Below, in pieces: positions 17,874 through 25,752 of a stretch of DNA of 64,000 bases. The notes under the pieces were generated by a model. It saw only the letters and a list, made by a program, of their open reading frames with translations, searched no databases and had not been told where the DNA came from. Numbering within the stretch: the stretch's first letter is position 1; every line of letters starts with the position of its first letter. The stretch spans positions 86,885 to 150,884 of the forward strand of contig CAZUZS010000002.1 in assembly GCA_964624795.1 (NCBI GenBank), given 5' to 3'. Source of the DNA: CAZUZS01 sp964624795 (GTDB taxonomy: Bacteria; Calditrichota; Calditrichia; RBG-13-44-9). A program made the translations under genes and the position numbers.

Positions 17874-18941
17874 TTCATGATTCTCCTGTATTAGATTCCA
17901 CTGCGATTATCTTATTTTCAACCTTTGGTAGAATTCGTGCCTCCGGGTTATAAAGCCGACCAACAAGAATAAAATTTTGTCTCAAATATCAGCCACCCGA
18001 TATGCTGCCGGCTGCCAGGATTTGCTTCCTTTAAGATGTCCTCCGGCAAATCGAAATTGACTCTGGGAGATTAGCCGCGATAGAATAGTGAAAAATTAAC
18101 CTGCCATAGAACCGGGGAATTCAATCCTGCGATTTAGACAATATTTATTTTAGCTGAAATCCACAATACCCCTCCGGCGAATCGAAATCCCGGAAAAATT
18201 TTTTTGCACTTGATCTATTTTAAATATATTCAATTCCAGGCGAGAACTGACACAGGAAAGCAGGTTTGGTGGGACAGGGAAATGCTCGCTTTGCTCCGGC
18301 ATGGCATGACAGGGGAATGAAATATCTGCAGCGTTGGGAAGGGTAGACAATATAAATCCCGTCCTTTCTCGGCAAAAATGTAAGACAGATTTTAACTTGA
18401 CATGATCAACAAAACCGGGAATTCCAGCGGTTCTTCTCAAAGCTGAAAACTTCCTCCATGAGTCTCAAATGATTCGAAGATTCGATCATTATTATTAATA
18501 ACTTCAGCCTAATTACACCATCGTTACAAAAAATTATACCACAAAAATCACACTTTTTCAAGTGAATATTATTTCTAAAGTGCGGAGTCGCAGGTCACCC
18601 GTGTCGGTTGGTATCAAAGCTGCCTCCGACCATTTCGAAAGGGCGTCATTTTTTGCCCGCACTTCCAAAAACGCGAATTCCTCGGCTCGACAATGTGCAG
18701 GTTGTTTCTCCGGAGATTTTCACCTAATCAAATTATTCTTGATTTTTGAAAACCATTATTGTATTATAAATCCGTTTAAATATCTATTTAATTATGCATT
18801 TGCATAATCAAATCATGAAACATGCGGGGACGAACTTCTCCCCGGAAAATCCTCCCCTGTCGCAAGGGAATGAAATCGTCCGGTAATTTTTCGTCCTGAC
18901 GAATACGGTGACGACAAAGCAAGAGGAAGATAGAGATAGAG
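17874..18941. other. Long divergent intergenic region upstream of the BMC locus
   Basis: This 1,068-bp region lies between the SH3-domain gene (minus) and the BMC operon (plus). It is AT-rich, especially 18480-18560 and 18740-18820. All open frames are short, lack an SD and resemble nothing known. It must hold the BMC promoter and possibly regulator sites, but no operator-like palindrome stood out. AGAGGAAG at 18922-18929 is the nearest SD to ATG 18942, with a long 12-15 nt spacing. Confidence 0.5.
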
Positions 18942-20366
18942 ATGATAGGCACAAGTCAGGCAAACACCCGCAGAATAGCACTGGGCGCCGACCATTCCGG
19001 GTACGAGCTTAAGGAAATCATCAAACGACATTTACAATCCAGCGGTTACCAGGTTGTGGATTGTGGCGTAGCCAGTCCTGAACCGGCTGATTACCCGCTG
19101 ATCGCCTACAAGGTGGCAATGCTGGTTTCGCAGCAGAACTGCGAAAAAGGGATTATGATCGACGGCGCCGGAATTGGCTCCGCCATGGCTGCTAACAAAG
19201 TTCCCGGCGTGCGTGCGGCGCTTTGCTACGATCTGTCCAGCGCCCGCAACAGCCGCGAACACAACGACGCCAACCTGCTTACCCTGGGGGCGGGACTCAT
19301 CGGGAGCGCACTGGCCAAACAGATTGTTGACCTCTGGCTGACCACCAATTGCACAGTAGAACGCCATCTGCGGCGGGTGCGGCAAATCCATGATATTGAG
19401 AAAGGAAGAGTCGAGGTGAGTGAAATAAAAACCGAAAACAACCCGGCAGTTTTGCCTTCCCAAACAACCGACCTTTCCCCGGAAGAATTACAAAGCATTG
19501 TGGAACGAATTCATTCGCTGCTGAAAGAGCAACTGGGAGTCTCGCTGCAGGATTTGGCAGTACTTAAACAGCAGGGAATTATGGATGGACGGGGCGTTGG
19601 TGTTGAAAAAAGTTCAACTGCCATGCAGGATTTTATCAACCTGGGGGTGGGACGCGTTACCTGTTCATTGGGCAACGGCGAGAATATTCCCAAAGAGATT
19701 GCCCAGTATATCGATCACACCTTGCTGAAACCGGACGCTGCCGAAGCCGACATTCGCAAATTGTGCGAGGAGGCGCTGCAATACCAGTTCGCCACGGTGT
19801 GCGTAAATCCGTCTTATGTGCGGCTGGCGGCCAGCATCCTGAAAGATTCGCCGGTGCTGGTGTGCAGTGTGGTAGGTTTCCCGTTCGGCACCCATTCCCC
19901 GGAAGTGAAGGCCATGGAAACCCGCCAGGCGATTCGCAACGGCGCCAAAGAGATCGATATGGTGATCAACATCGGGGCGCTGAAGAGCGGCGATGACGAT
20001 CTGGTTTACCGGGACATACGGGCGGTGGTGGAAGCTTGCGAGGACGGCAGTGCGCTGTGCAAAGTGATTATCGAAACTGCCTTGCTGACAGATGAAGAAA
20101 AAGTGCGGGCCTGCAAGATCTCGCGCCGGGCGCGTGCCGATTTCGTGAAAACTTCCACCGGCTTTTCATCCGGCGGTGCTACTGCTCACGATGTGGAATT
20201 GATGAGCGAAGCGGTGAAGGGCACTAAAATGGGCGTGAAAGCCTCCGGCGGCATCCGCAGTTACGCCGATGCTAAAAAGATGATCTGCGCCGGGGCGACC
20301 CGTATCGGCGCCAGCGCCGGAATAAAGATTTTGAAGGAAGCGAAACAGGTGACGGAGTCGAGATAA
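18942..20366 (+). CDS. Ribose-5-phosphate isomerase B / deoxyribose-phosphate aldolase fusion (BMC enzyme)
   Basis: One 474-aa polypeptide with two enzymes. Residues 11-155 are RpiB-like (IALGADHSGYELKE, AANKVPGVRAALC, SREHNDAN with H107). Residues 250-468 are DeoC, a class I aldolase splitting 2-deoxyribose-5-phosphate into acetaldehyde and glyceraldehyde-3-phosphate, with YIDHTLLKPDA, D339 in EIDMVINIG, Schiff-base K403 in FVKTSTGF and K433 in GVKASGGI. The linker (about 178-198, SPEELQSIVERIHSLLKEQ) is a predicted amphipathic helix resembling BMC encapsulation peptides. The RpiB catalytic Cys (CGTG in E. coli) is replaced by D74 (IDGAGIGS). This is the first gene of the shell locus. Fusion of the two pentose-phosphate enzymes is unusual; both domains otherwise look intact. 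Confidence 0.95.
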   Translation: MIGTSQANTRRIALGADHSGYELKEIIKRHLQSSGYQVVDCGVASPEPADYPLIAYKVAMLVSQQNCEKGIMIDGAGIGSAMAANKVPGVRAALCYDLSSARNSREHNDANLLTLGAGLIGSALAKQIVDLWLTTNCTVERHLRRVRQIHDIEKGRVEVSEIKTENNPAVLPSQTTDLSPEELQSIVERIHSLLKEQLGVSLQDLAVLKQQGIMDGRGVGVEKSSTAMQDFINLGVGRVTCSLGNGENIPKEIAQYIDHTLLKPDAAEADIRKLCEEALQYQFATVCVNPSYVRLAASILKDSPVLVCSVVGFPFGTHSPEVKAMETRQAIRNGAKEIDMVINIGALKSGDDDLVYRDIRAVVEACEDGSALCKVIIETALLTDEEKVRACKISRRARADFVKTSTGFSSGGATAHDVELMSEAVKGTKMGVKASGGIRSYADAKKMICAGATRIGASAGIKILKEAKQVTESR

Positions 20367-20391
20367 TAATTTCGCGGAGCATCCTCATTAA

Positions 20392-20411
20392 CACCGGGCT
20401 TTGGCCCGGTG
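20392..20411. repeat. Perfect 8-bp hairpin after rpiB-deoC
   Basis: caccgggc-tttg-gcccggtg folds into a perfect stem-loop 26 nt after the stop of the fusion gene. No T-tract follows, so it is not a standard intrinsic terminator; it may protect or process the transcript between the enzyme and shell genes. Confidence 0.6.
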
Positions 20412-20435
20412 CCATGCGAGCGACGGAATTTTAAG

Positions 20436-20451
20436 AACCGTTTTAACGGTT
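20436..20451 (+). terminator. Weak hairpin before BMC-T gene (possible attenuator)
   Basis: aaccgt-ttta-acggtt forms a 6-bp stem followed by a short T-rich stretch (ttttgttg once the last stem T is counted). It could weakly terminate or pause transcription between the fusion enzyme and the first shell gene. Low confidence because the stem is AT-containing and the T-tract is interrupted. Confidence 0.3.
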
Positions 20452-20499
20452 TTGTTGATGACGATGAAATCATAAAAGGAATATTAAAGGAGAGAAATT

Positions 20500-21123
20500 T
20501 TGGTCGATCTACGTTCGTATGTTTTTTTGGATAAACTACAGCCGCAATATGCTGCGTTCCTCGGCACCGTGGCGCAGGGATTTTTGCCAATCGCCGGGAT
20601 GGCGTCTCTTTACGTGGAAATTTCACCCGGTATCGAAATCAACCGCATCACAGATATTGCTGTGAAATCGACTCACGTAACGCCGGGGATGCAGATTGTT
20701 GAGCGGCTCTACGGTCTGCTGGAAATCCATTCCGAATCGCAGGCCGATGTACGGCAAGCCGGCAAATCGATACTTGAAGCGCTGGAGCTTCACGAAGATG
20801 ACCGCCACAAACCGCGGGTGCTCTCCAGCCAGGTGATCCGCCGCATCGACGATCACCAGACGCAGTTGATCAACCGCATGAGGCACGGCAATATGATAGT
20901 GCCCGGCCAGACGCTCTATGTGATGGAACTGGAGCCCGCTGCGTATGCGGCATTGGCCGCCAACGAAGCCGAGAAGGCTGCCGAGATCAACATCCTGGAA
21001 GTGCGGGCATTCGGTAGCTTTGGCCGGGTGTACCTGGGCGGCGAAGAACGGGACATCGATGTAGCCTGGCGGGCCGCGGAAGCGGCTATCGAAAACGTTA
21101 CCGGGAGAGAGGTGAAGCGGTAG
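20500..21123 (+). CDS. BMC-T shell protein, BMC-TD (stacking trimer) type
   Basis: A 207-aa tandem-domain microcompartment shell protein. The stretches VFLDKLQPQYAAFLGTVAQG, QIVERLYGLLEIHS, LINRMRHGNMIVPGQTLYV and AALAANEAEKAAEINILEV match the Haliangium-type BMC-TD family. These form pseudohexameric trimers that stack face to face with a gated central pore for larger metabolites. The start is TTG at 20500, supported by AAGGAGAG about 6 nt upstream; no ATG or GTG lies near. It is the first shell gene of the locus. Confidence 0.95.
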   Translation: MVDLRSYVFLDKLQPQYAAFLGTVAQGFLPIAGMASLYVEISPGIEINRITDIAVKSTHVTPGMQIVERLYGLLEIHSESQADVRQAGKSILEALELHEDDRHKPRVLSSQVIRRIDDHQTQLINRMRHGNMIVPGQTLYVMELEPAAYAALAANEAEKAAEINILEVRAFGSFGRVYLGGEERDIDVAWRAAEAAIENVTGREVKR

Positions 21124-21198
21124 GCGCGAACCTTTCGGAGCATGACCCCAACCCCATCACCGGGCCGCCACCGAGGAGCAATTGTCAAGAACTCCCCC

Positions 21199-21225
21199 TA
21201 CCCTTCTCCACGCTGGAGAAGGGTA
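21199..21225. repeat. Perfect 11-bp palindrome (REP-like) between BMC-T and BMC-H
   Basis: tacccttctcc-acgct-ggagaagggta is a perfect inverted repeat followed by a G-rich tail (acgggacgggg). CCCTTCTCC/GGAGAAGGG palindromes of this kind are common dispersed intergenic elements in many bacterial genomes. No T-tract follows, so transcript protection or an mRNA boundary is likelier than termination. Confidence 0.6.
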
Positions 21226-21313
21226 ACGGGACGGGGAAAAGGGATGAGGTTATGAAGAAAAAAATAGAGTAAACTTAAAAACTTAGAATGAACAGTGACA
21301 GGAGGAAGTTGTA

Positions 21314-21628
21314 ATGGCAGAAGCGTTAGGAATGATCGAGACCCGGAGTTTCCCGGCAGTTGTGGAAGCGGCGGATGCTATGGTGAAAGCAGCGAAAGTG
21401 GAATTAGTGAGTTATGAGAAAACCGGCGGAGGCTATGTTACGGCGATTATTCGCGGCGATGTGGCAGCGGTTCGCGCTGCTTGTGAAGCAGGCCAGGCCG
21501 GTGCCTCCAAGGTAGGCGAAATCATTACCGTTCATATCATTGCACGTCCGCATCCCAATGTTGATGTGGTGCTTCCGCTGGGTCGCAAGAAAGAGGGCGA
21601 AGCGGATATGAAGAAAACCGCGAAATAG
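21314..21628 (+). CDS. BMC-H hexameric shell protein (PduA/CcmK-like)
   Basis: This 104-aa single-domain BMC protein is the main facet tile of the shell. MAEALGMIETRSFPAVVEAA and VELVSYEKTGGGYVTAIIRG followed by RGDVAAVRAACEAG are canonical. The pore loop reads K36-T37-G38-G39-G40, so the small pore residue is Gly where PduA has Ser. A charged 15-residue tail (KKEGEADMKK) follows the fold. AGGAGG lies 7-8 nt upstream of the ATG, one of the best ribosome sites in the locus, as expected for the most abundant shell component. It is the only BMC-H gene here. Confidence 0.97.
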   Translation: MAEALGMIETRSFPAVVEAADAMVKAAKVELVSYEKTGGGYVTAIIRGDVAAVRAACEAGQAGASKVGEIITVHIIARPHPNVDVVLPLGRKKEGEADMKKTAK

Positions 21629-21788
21629 CGATTCCCCGGTATCATCCCGGTTTAGCCGTTTTGATTCATCGGGAGATTTTTAAACATTCTTAGTTGGGAA
21701 TTCGATTTAGTGTTTCGTTGGTTCGCTCATGATTATGGAGCAGGATGACGAAAAGTACGGTTGCTATGAGAGGAGTGTGGTCATGGAT

Positions 21789-21877
21789 TGTCATTTCGAA
21801 TCCATGATATATCAGGGTGAGAAATCTAAAAATCTGAGAGAGTTAGATTTCACGTCGCTTTGCTCCTCGAAATGACA
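21789..21877. repeat. Dispersed inverted-repeat element (TGTCATTTCGA type)
   Basis: An 89-bp element bounded by a perfect 11-bp inverted repeat (tgtcatttcga at 21789-21799; tcgaaatgaca at 21867-21877), with an inner imperfect pair (gtgagaaatcta / tagatttcac). It lies in the 333-bp gap between BMC-H and the first BMC-P gene, a gap that otherwise holds nothing recognisable. Elements starting TGTCATTTCGA or TGTCATTCCGA are, from memory, common intergenic repeats in FCB-type genomes. It is non-coding and may be MITE-like. Confidence 0.65.
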
Positions 21878-21961
21878 GATTTATGTCGAGTGAGGGCTGC
21901 ACCAAAAAGATAGCGAGATTGAACGAACATTCCCGGGTTTTTTTGTAGAACTGGAGGCAAG

Positions 21962-22261
21962 ATGATTCTGGCAAAAGTTGTCGGAACGGTGGTTTCGACC
22001 AAAAAGGAAGAAAGCATGAACGGCCTTAAATTCATGCTGCTTAAGCCGGTGGATTTGGATGGTGCCGCCGGAAGCGGCCAGGTTGTGGCAGTGGATGCCG
22101 TTGGCGCCGGGGTTGGCGAAATGGTGCTGTATGCTTCCGGCAGTTCGGCGCGTCAAACCATCGCTACCAAAGACCGTCCCTGCGATGCGGTGATAATGGC
22201 GATTGTGGACAACTGGGAGGTGGAGGGTGCGATCAGGTACAAAAAAGGTGAGACGGATTAG
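21962..22261 (+). CDS. BMC-P pentameric vertex protein 1 (EutN/CcmL family)
   Basis: A 99-aa vertex-capping shell protein of the EutN/CcmL family. MILAKVVGTVVSTKK opens the OB-like beta barrel; VAVDAVGAGVGEMVLYASGSSARQT and DAVIMAIVDNW complete the pentamer fold. GGAGG lies 5-6 nt before the ATG. Three BMC-P genes are present in this locus, as in Haliangium-type shells, and may occupy different vertices. Confidence 0.96.
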   Translation: MILAKVVGTVVSTKKEESMNGLKFMLLKPVDLDGAAGSGQVVAVDAVGAGVGEMVLYASGSSARQTIATKDRPCDAVIMAIVDNWEVEGAIRYKKGETD

Positions 22262-22278
22262 CGAATTCCCGGAACTCA

Positions 22279-22308
22279 CCGCTTCGCACTGGATTCGCGG
22301 TGAAGCGG
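22279..22308. repeat. Alternative hairpins before the aldehyde dehydrogenase gene
   Basis: Two mutually exclusive 7-bp stems overlap here: ccgcttc (22279-22285) with gaagcgg (22302-22308), and tcaccgc (22276-22282) with gcggtga (22297-22303). They lie 40-75 nt upstream of the aldehyde dehydrogenase start. No T-tract directly follows. They may only be a palindrome, or may modulate downstream expression. Confidence 0.4.
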
Positions 22309-22350
22309 ATTTGTTGCGATAGACCTTTTTAATTTCAGGAGACAACAGTT

Positions 22351-23793
22351 TTGCAGAAATTATCAGATGATCAGGTTGACCAAATCGCGCGGCAGGTTGT
22401 CGGGCGGCTGACAGGGAATTCGTTTGGCCGAAGCCAACCGGCAGGCCCGGGCGCTACCGCTGATTTATCTTCCGGCATTTTCCCCGATATCAACTCCGCG
22501 GTGGATGCTGCCTTCTCAGCTCAAAAAAACCTGATGGAGCTTTCCCTCGCCAGGCGTGATAAAATTATCGCCAATATTCGGAAATCGATGCAGGAACATG
22601 GCGCCGAGCTTGCCGCCGATGCTGCCGCTGAAACCGGATTGGGCAGGGTGGAAGACAAGATCATCAAAAACCGGCTGGTAACCGAAAAAACCCCGGGAAC
22701 CGAAGACCTGGTGACTTCCGCAAAAAGCGGCGATCACGGCCTCACCATTTATGAAAGGGCACCTTACGGCGTCATCGGCGCCATCACGCCAACTACCAAT
22801 CCCACTTCCACCATTATCTGCAACACCATCGGGATGGTGGCGGCCGGAAACGCGGTGGTTTTCAATGTTCACCCCTCCGCCAAGAATGTATCCGTCAAGA
22901 ATATCCGTCTCATCAATGAAGCCATTCTGGAAGCCGGGGGTCCGGCCAACCTGGTGACCACCATTGTTAATCCGACCATCGAAAGCGCGCAGGAGCTGAT
23001 GCAGCACCCGAAAGCCAGGCTGCTGGTGATTACCGGCGGTGCTGCAGTGGTGAAAGTTGCGATGCGCAGCGGAAAGCGGGCCATCTGCGCCGGGCCCGGG
23101 AACCCACCGGTGGTGGTGGACGAAACCGCGGACCTGGAAATCGCAGGGCGGGATATTGTAAAAGGCGCGTCTTTTGATAACAACGTAATCTGCACCGATG
23201 AAAAAGAGGTTTTCGCGGTGGCTTCCATTGCCGACCGGTTATTGCAAAATATGGTGCGAAACGGCGCATACTTGCTGACGCCGGTTCAGGTTCGCCAATT
23301 GGAGCGGGTTATTTTCACCGAAACCCGTGGTCCCGGAAAGCCGGGCGTCATTGAGAAATCACTGATTGGGAAAAATGCCAGCGTGATTCTTGCAAAAATT
23401 GGGGTGAAGGCCGGCGACGATGTTCGCCTGGTGGTGGCGGATGTGGATCGCGACCACCCGCTGGTGTGGACCGAGCAGATGATGCCGGTGATGCCGGTGG
23501 TGCGGGTGGCCAGCGCGGACGACGCCATCGATCTGGCAATTCGTGCCGAGCACGGATTTGGGCACACCGCCTCCATGTTCTCCCGCAATATCGACAATCT
23601 GAGCCGTATGGCGCGAGAAATCAATTGCAGCATTTTTGTAAAAAACGGCCCCACGTTGTCCGGTTTGGGTTACAACGGGGAAGGGTATTGTTCCTTCTCC
23701 ATTGCCAGCCCCACCGGGGAAGGGTTGACCGGTCCGCACAGTTTTACCCGCGAGAGGCGTTGCGTCATGGTAGATCATTTCCGGATTGTGTAA
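22351..23793 (+). CDS. CoA-acylating aldehyde dehydrogenase of the microcompartment (PduP/EutE-like)
   Basis: A 480-aa enzyme oxidising an aldehyde with NAD and CoA to acyl-CoA; here the expected substrate is acetaldehyde from DeoC. Residues 4-20 (LSDDQVDQIARQVVGRL) form an amphipathic encapsulation peptide, followed by a flexible Gly/Pro linker and the ALDH domain with the cofactor stretch TPTTNPTSTIICNTIG and nucleophile C281 in NNVICTDEKEVF. TTG at 22351 is the start, with AGGAG about 9 nt upstream. No phosphotransacylase or alcohol dehydrogenase accompanies it, so how CoA and NAD are recycled inside the shell is not shown by this window. Confidence 0.96.
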   Translation: MQKLSDDQVDQIARQVVGRLTGNSFGRSQPAGPGATADLSSGIFPDINSAVDAAFSAQKNLMELSLARRDKIIANIRKSMQEHGAELAADAAAETGLGRVEDKIIKNRLVTEKTPGTEDLVTSAKSGDHGLTIYERAPYGVIGAITPTTNPTSTIICNTIGMVAAGNAVVFNVHPSAKNVSVKNIRLINEAILEAGGPANLVTTIVNPTIESAQELMQHPKARLLVITGGAAVVKVAMRSGKRAICAGPGNPPVVVDETADLEIAGRDIVKGASFDNNVICTDEKEVFAVASIADRLLQNMVRNGAYLLTPVQVRQLERVIFTETRGPGKPGVIEKSLIGKNASVILAKIGVKAGDDVRLVVADVDRDHPLVWTEQMMPVMPVVRVASADDAIDLAIRAEHGFGHTASMFSRNIDNLSRMAREINCSIFVKNGPTLSGLGYNGEGYCSFSIASPTGEGLTGPHSFTRERRCVMVDHFRIV

Positions 23794-23828
23794 GTGCTTT
23801 TGTAATTCTGAATTTTTAATTAGCTCTG

Positions 23829-23957
23829 CTCGCAAAGCCGCAAAGCCGCCAAGAAGAAAATGTCTGGTGAAAGCCTGTTCGTAAAAATGCTTTTTAGTAG
23901 TGAGATTTTAAAAATTGCCAAGGATTAATAATGCACTTACTTTCCGCCTTTGCGCGA
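23829..23957. repeat. Dispersed GCAAAGCCGCAAAG-type repeat remnants
   Basis: gcaaagccgcaaagccgcc near 23834 and an opposing ccgcctttgcgc near 23943 lie in the 243-bp gap between the aldehyde dehydrogenase and the second BMC-T gene. Such CGCAAAG tandem units recur, from memory, in intergenic DNA of many bacteria. Nothing coding is seen in this gap. Confidence 0.35.
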
Positions 23958-24036
23958 TGAATAATTTTGAAGTCATACCGGTTTCGTCAGGTGGCTGTCG
24001 AGTTCCGAAAAAGTTGACACGACCAGGAACATATAT

Positions 24037-24681
24037 ATGAATAAAGAACCAACCATAAATAAGACATATCCCGCTATCGCGATGATTGAATTCAACAATC
24101 TGGCGGATGGGATAACTTCCGCTGACGCGATGGTAAAAAAAGCGCCCATTGCAATGCTGAAATCGGGAACCGTGAGCCGGGGGAAATACCTGGTGCTGAT
24201 CGGCGGTACTACCGCTTCCGTCAAAGAGGCATTTGAGGAGGGATTGGCGGTTGGCGAGGAGAGCGTGCTGGATTCCCTTTTCCTGCCGGATGTGCATCCG
24301 CAGGTGCATAACGCGGTGTTGGGAGTCCGGCAGCCGTGCGATTCGGATGCGCTGGGCATCATCGAAACCGCTACGGTTGCGGCCATTATTGAAGCGGCGG
24401 ATGCAGCGATTAAAGGCGCGCAGGTCAATATTGTGGAGATCCGGCTGGCGGACGGCTACGGCGGCAAAGGTTATTCGCTGTTTACCGGTAAACTGGAAGA
24501 TGTGGAAGCTGCAGTAGAAATCGGTTTGGGCAAAATCCAGTCCCGAAGGGTAGCGGTTTTCAGCCGTATTATTCCGGCGCTGCACCCGGAGGTGTCCCGC
24601 GAAATCGAGTCGAGTCTGCGCTTCAGCCAGTCCCAAAAATTACACCTGGAAGGCGGGGAGGCGGAAGATGCGATTGGGTAG
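24037..24681 (+). CDS. BMC-T shell protein, single-layer (BMC-TS) type
   Basis: A 214-aa protein with two BMC domains in tandem: the first contains AIAMIEFNNLADGITSADAM and KKAPIAMLKSGTVSRGKYL, the second ALGIIETATVAAIIEAADAA and KGAQVNIVEIRLADGYGGKG. The layout is that of Haliangium-type BMC-TS trimers (HO_5812-like), which form pseudohexameric tiles. It lacks cysteines in the pore loops, so the PduT-type Fe-S cluster is not expected. Its 3' end overlaps the next gene by 14 nt, indicating tight translational coupling with the two downstream BMC-P genes. Confidence 0.93.
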   Translation: MNKEPTINKTYPAIAMIEFNNLADGITSADAMVKKAPIAMLKSGTVSRGKYLVLIGGTTASVKEAFEEGLAVGEESVLDSLFLPDVHPQVHNAVLGVRQPCDSDALGIIETATVAAIIEAADAAIKGAQVNIVEIRLADGYGGKGYSLFTGKLEDVEAAVEIGLGKIQSRRVAVFSRIIPALHPEVSREIESSLRFSQSQKLHLEGGEAEDAIG

Positions 24682-24955
24682 AGTGATCGGCACCGTGACG
24701 CCGGCACTGGCTTATGCGGGTCTGGAAGGCGTTCCATTCCTGATCGTGCAGCCGCTGGACAAACGGCAGAAACCAGCAGGCAGTCCGCTGGTGGCTGCCG
24801 ATTCCACCCGCATGGCAGGACCGGGCGAGCTGATTTACTACGAAGGCGGCAGGGAAGCGGCGTTGGCGCTGGATCCGTGGTTTGTGCCGGTGGATCACAC
24901 CATTATCGGGATTGTGGATGGTGTTCACTTCAGCCCGCAGGAGGAGGAAGAATGA
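24668..24955 (+). CDS. BMC-P pentameric vertex protein 2
   Basis: A 95-aa EutN/CcmL-family vertex protein: MRLGRVIGTVTPALAYAGL, LIVQPLDKRQKP and VDHTIIGIVDGVHF are the conserved strands; the C terminus is a run of four Glu. GGAGG lies about 7 nt upstream inside the end of the BMC-T gene. Start and stop both overlap neighbours (14 nt upstream, ATGA downstream), so the three genes are probably translated together. Confidence 0.94.
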   Translation: MRLGRVIGTVTPALAYAGLEGVPFLIVQPLDKRQKPAGSPLVAADSTRMAGPGELIYYEGGREAALALDPWFVPVDHTIIGIVDGVHFSPQEEEE

Positions 24956-25227
24956 TCCTGGGAAAGGTTGTCGGCGAAATCTATTCCACCATCAATCACG
25001 CTTTTTACGATCAGAAGAAATTATTGGTTGTTTCGCATATTTCACCCCAAGGCCAAATTTCCGATAATTACCTGATCGCGGTTGACTCGGTAGGCGCCGG
25101 GGTGGGGCAAACGGTGCTGGTAATCGATGAGGGGAATTCCGCCCGGCAGATTGTGAAAGATTCCAGCGCTCCTATCAGATCGATTATCATTGGCATTGTG
25201 GACGAGATTGATGAACCGGCCATGTAG
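24952..25227 (+). CDS. BMC-P pentameric vertex protein 3
   Basis: A 91-aa EutN/CcmL-family vertex protein (MILGKVVGEIYSTINHAFYD, LIAVDSVGAGVGQTVLVIDE, NSARQIVKD, SIIIGIVDEID). It begins at the ATG of an ATGA overlap with the previous gene, preceded by GGAGGAAG. It is more similar to BMC-P 1 (shared VDxVGAGVG) than to BMC-P 2. It is the last shell gene; a 525-bp gap without a recognised terminator follows. Confidence 0.95.
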   Translation: MILGKVVGEIYSTINHAFYDQKKLLVVSHISPQGQISDNYLIAVDSVGAGVGQTVLVIDEGNSARQIVKDSSAPIRSIIIGIVDEIDEPAM

Positions 25228-25752
25228 GCCTGTAACCCAATCATGATTATTTACTGCTAAATTTGCTTGGATAAAATGAGTCTGCCCAAGAAATAGTAGT
25301 TAGCTCAATAGGGTACTTTTTGATCGCAGCAGATGTAATAAACTCGCGATTGGAAAAGGGTGAAGCCAATATTCGATGTAGATCACAGTCGAAGTGTGAA
25401 ACTATTCTAAAATAGGCATGTCGAAATATATTTTAATAATCACAGGATTTATCGGGTATTTTTGCATGATCAAACACCTTAAGGATGAGGGAATCCGAAA
25501 ATCAGTTCATTAGAATTTTTACATTAATTGAAATAATTCCATTTTGGCAAAAATCAGGGGAACCTTACCGGCGTGTGGAAAATGTCTGTTAATGTCACTT
25601 GCCCACCAGCCGGTTAAGATATGTAACGAAAAATTCTTTGTCTTGATTTAATATATCCTTATGGTTATATTGTAAATAAGTTTTACAAGATTAACATATT
25701 AATTATTTTAAACTTATAGCCGTTGAGATCGTGGATGATTGCTGCAGGCCAC
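25228..25752. other. Intergenic region between the BMC locus and the sigma factor gene
   Basis: 525 bp, AT-rich, with no gene or stable terminator seen. It contains the candidate sigma-factor promoter annotated separately. The region also marks a probable transcript boundary at the end of the BMC operon. Confidence 0.5.
25643..25671 (+). promoter_or_regulatory. Candidate promoter for the sigma factor gene
   Basis: TTGATT (25643-25648) and TATATT (25666-25671) are separated by exactly 17 nt, upstream of the sigma-70-family gene. The match to the general -35/-10 pattern is reasonable, but FCB promoters may differ and AT-rich DNA makes chance matches likely. Confidence 0.35.

Noticed and set aside
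18150..18440. 96-codon frame in the gap before the BMC locus
   Set aside because: No SD, no similarity, not continued by any operon structure; treated as chance.
23908..24636. 242-codon frame antisense to the BMC-TS gene
   Set aside because: Shadow of a clear shell protein; no start context.
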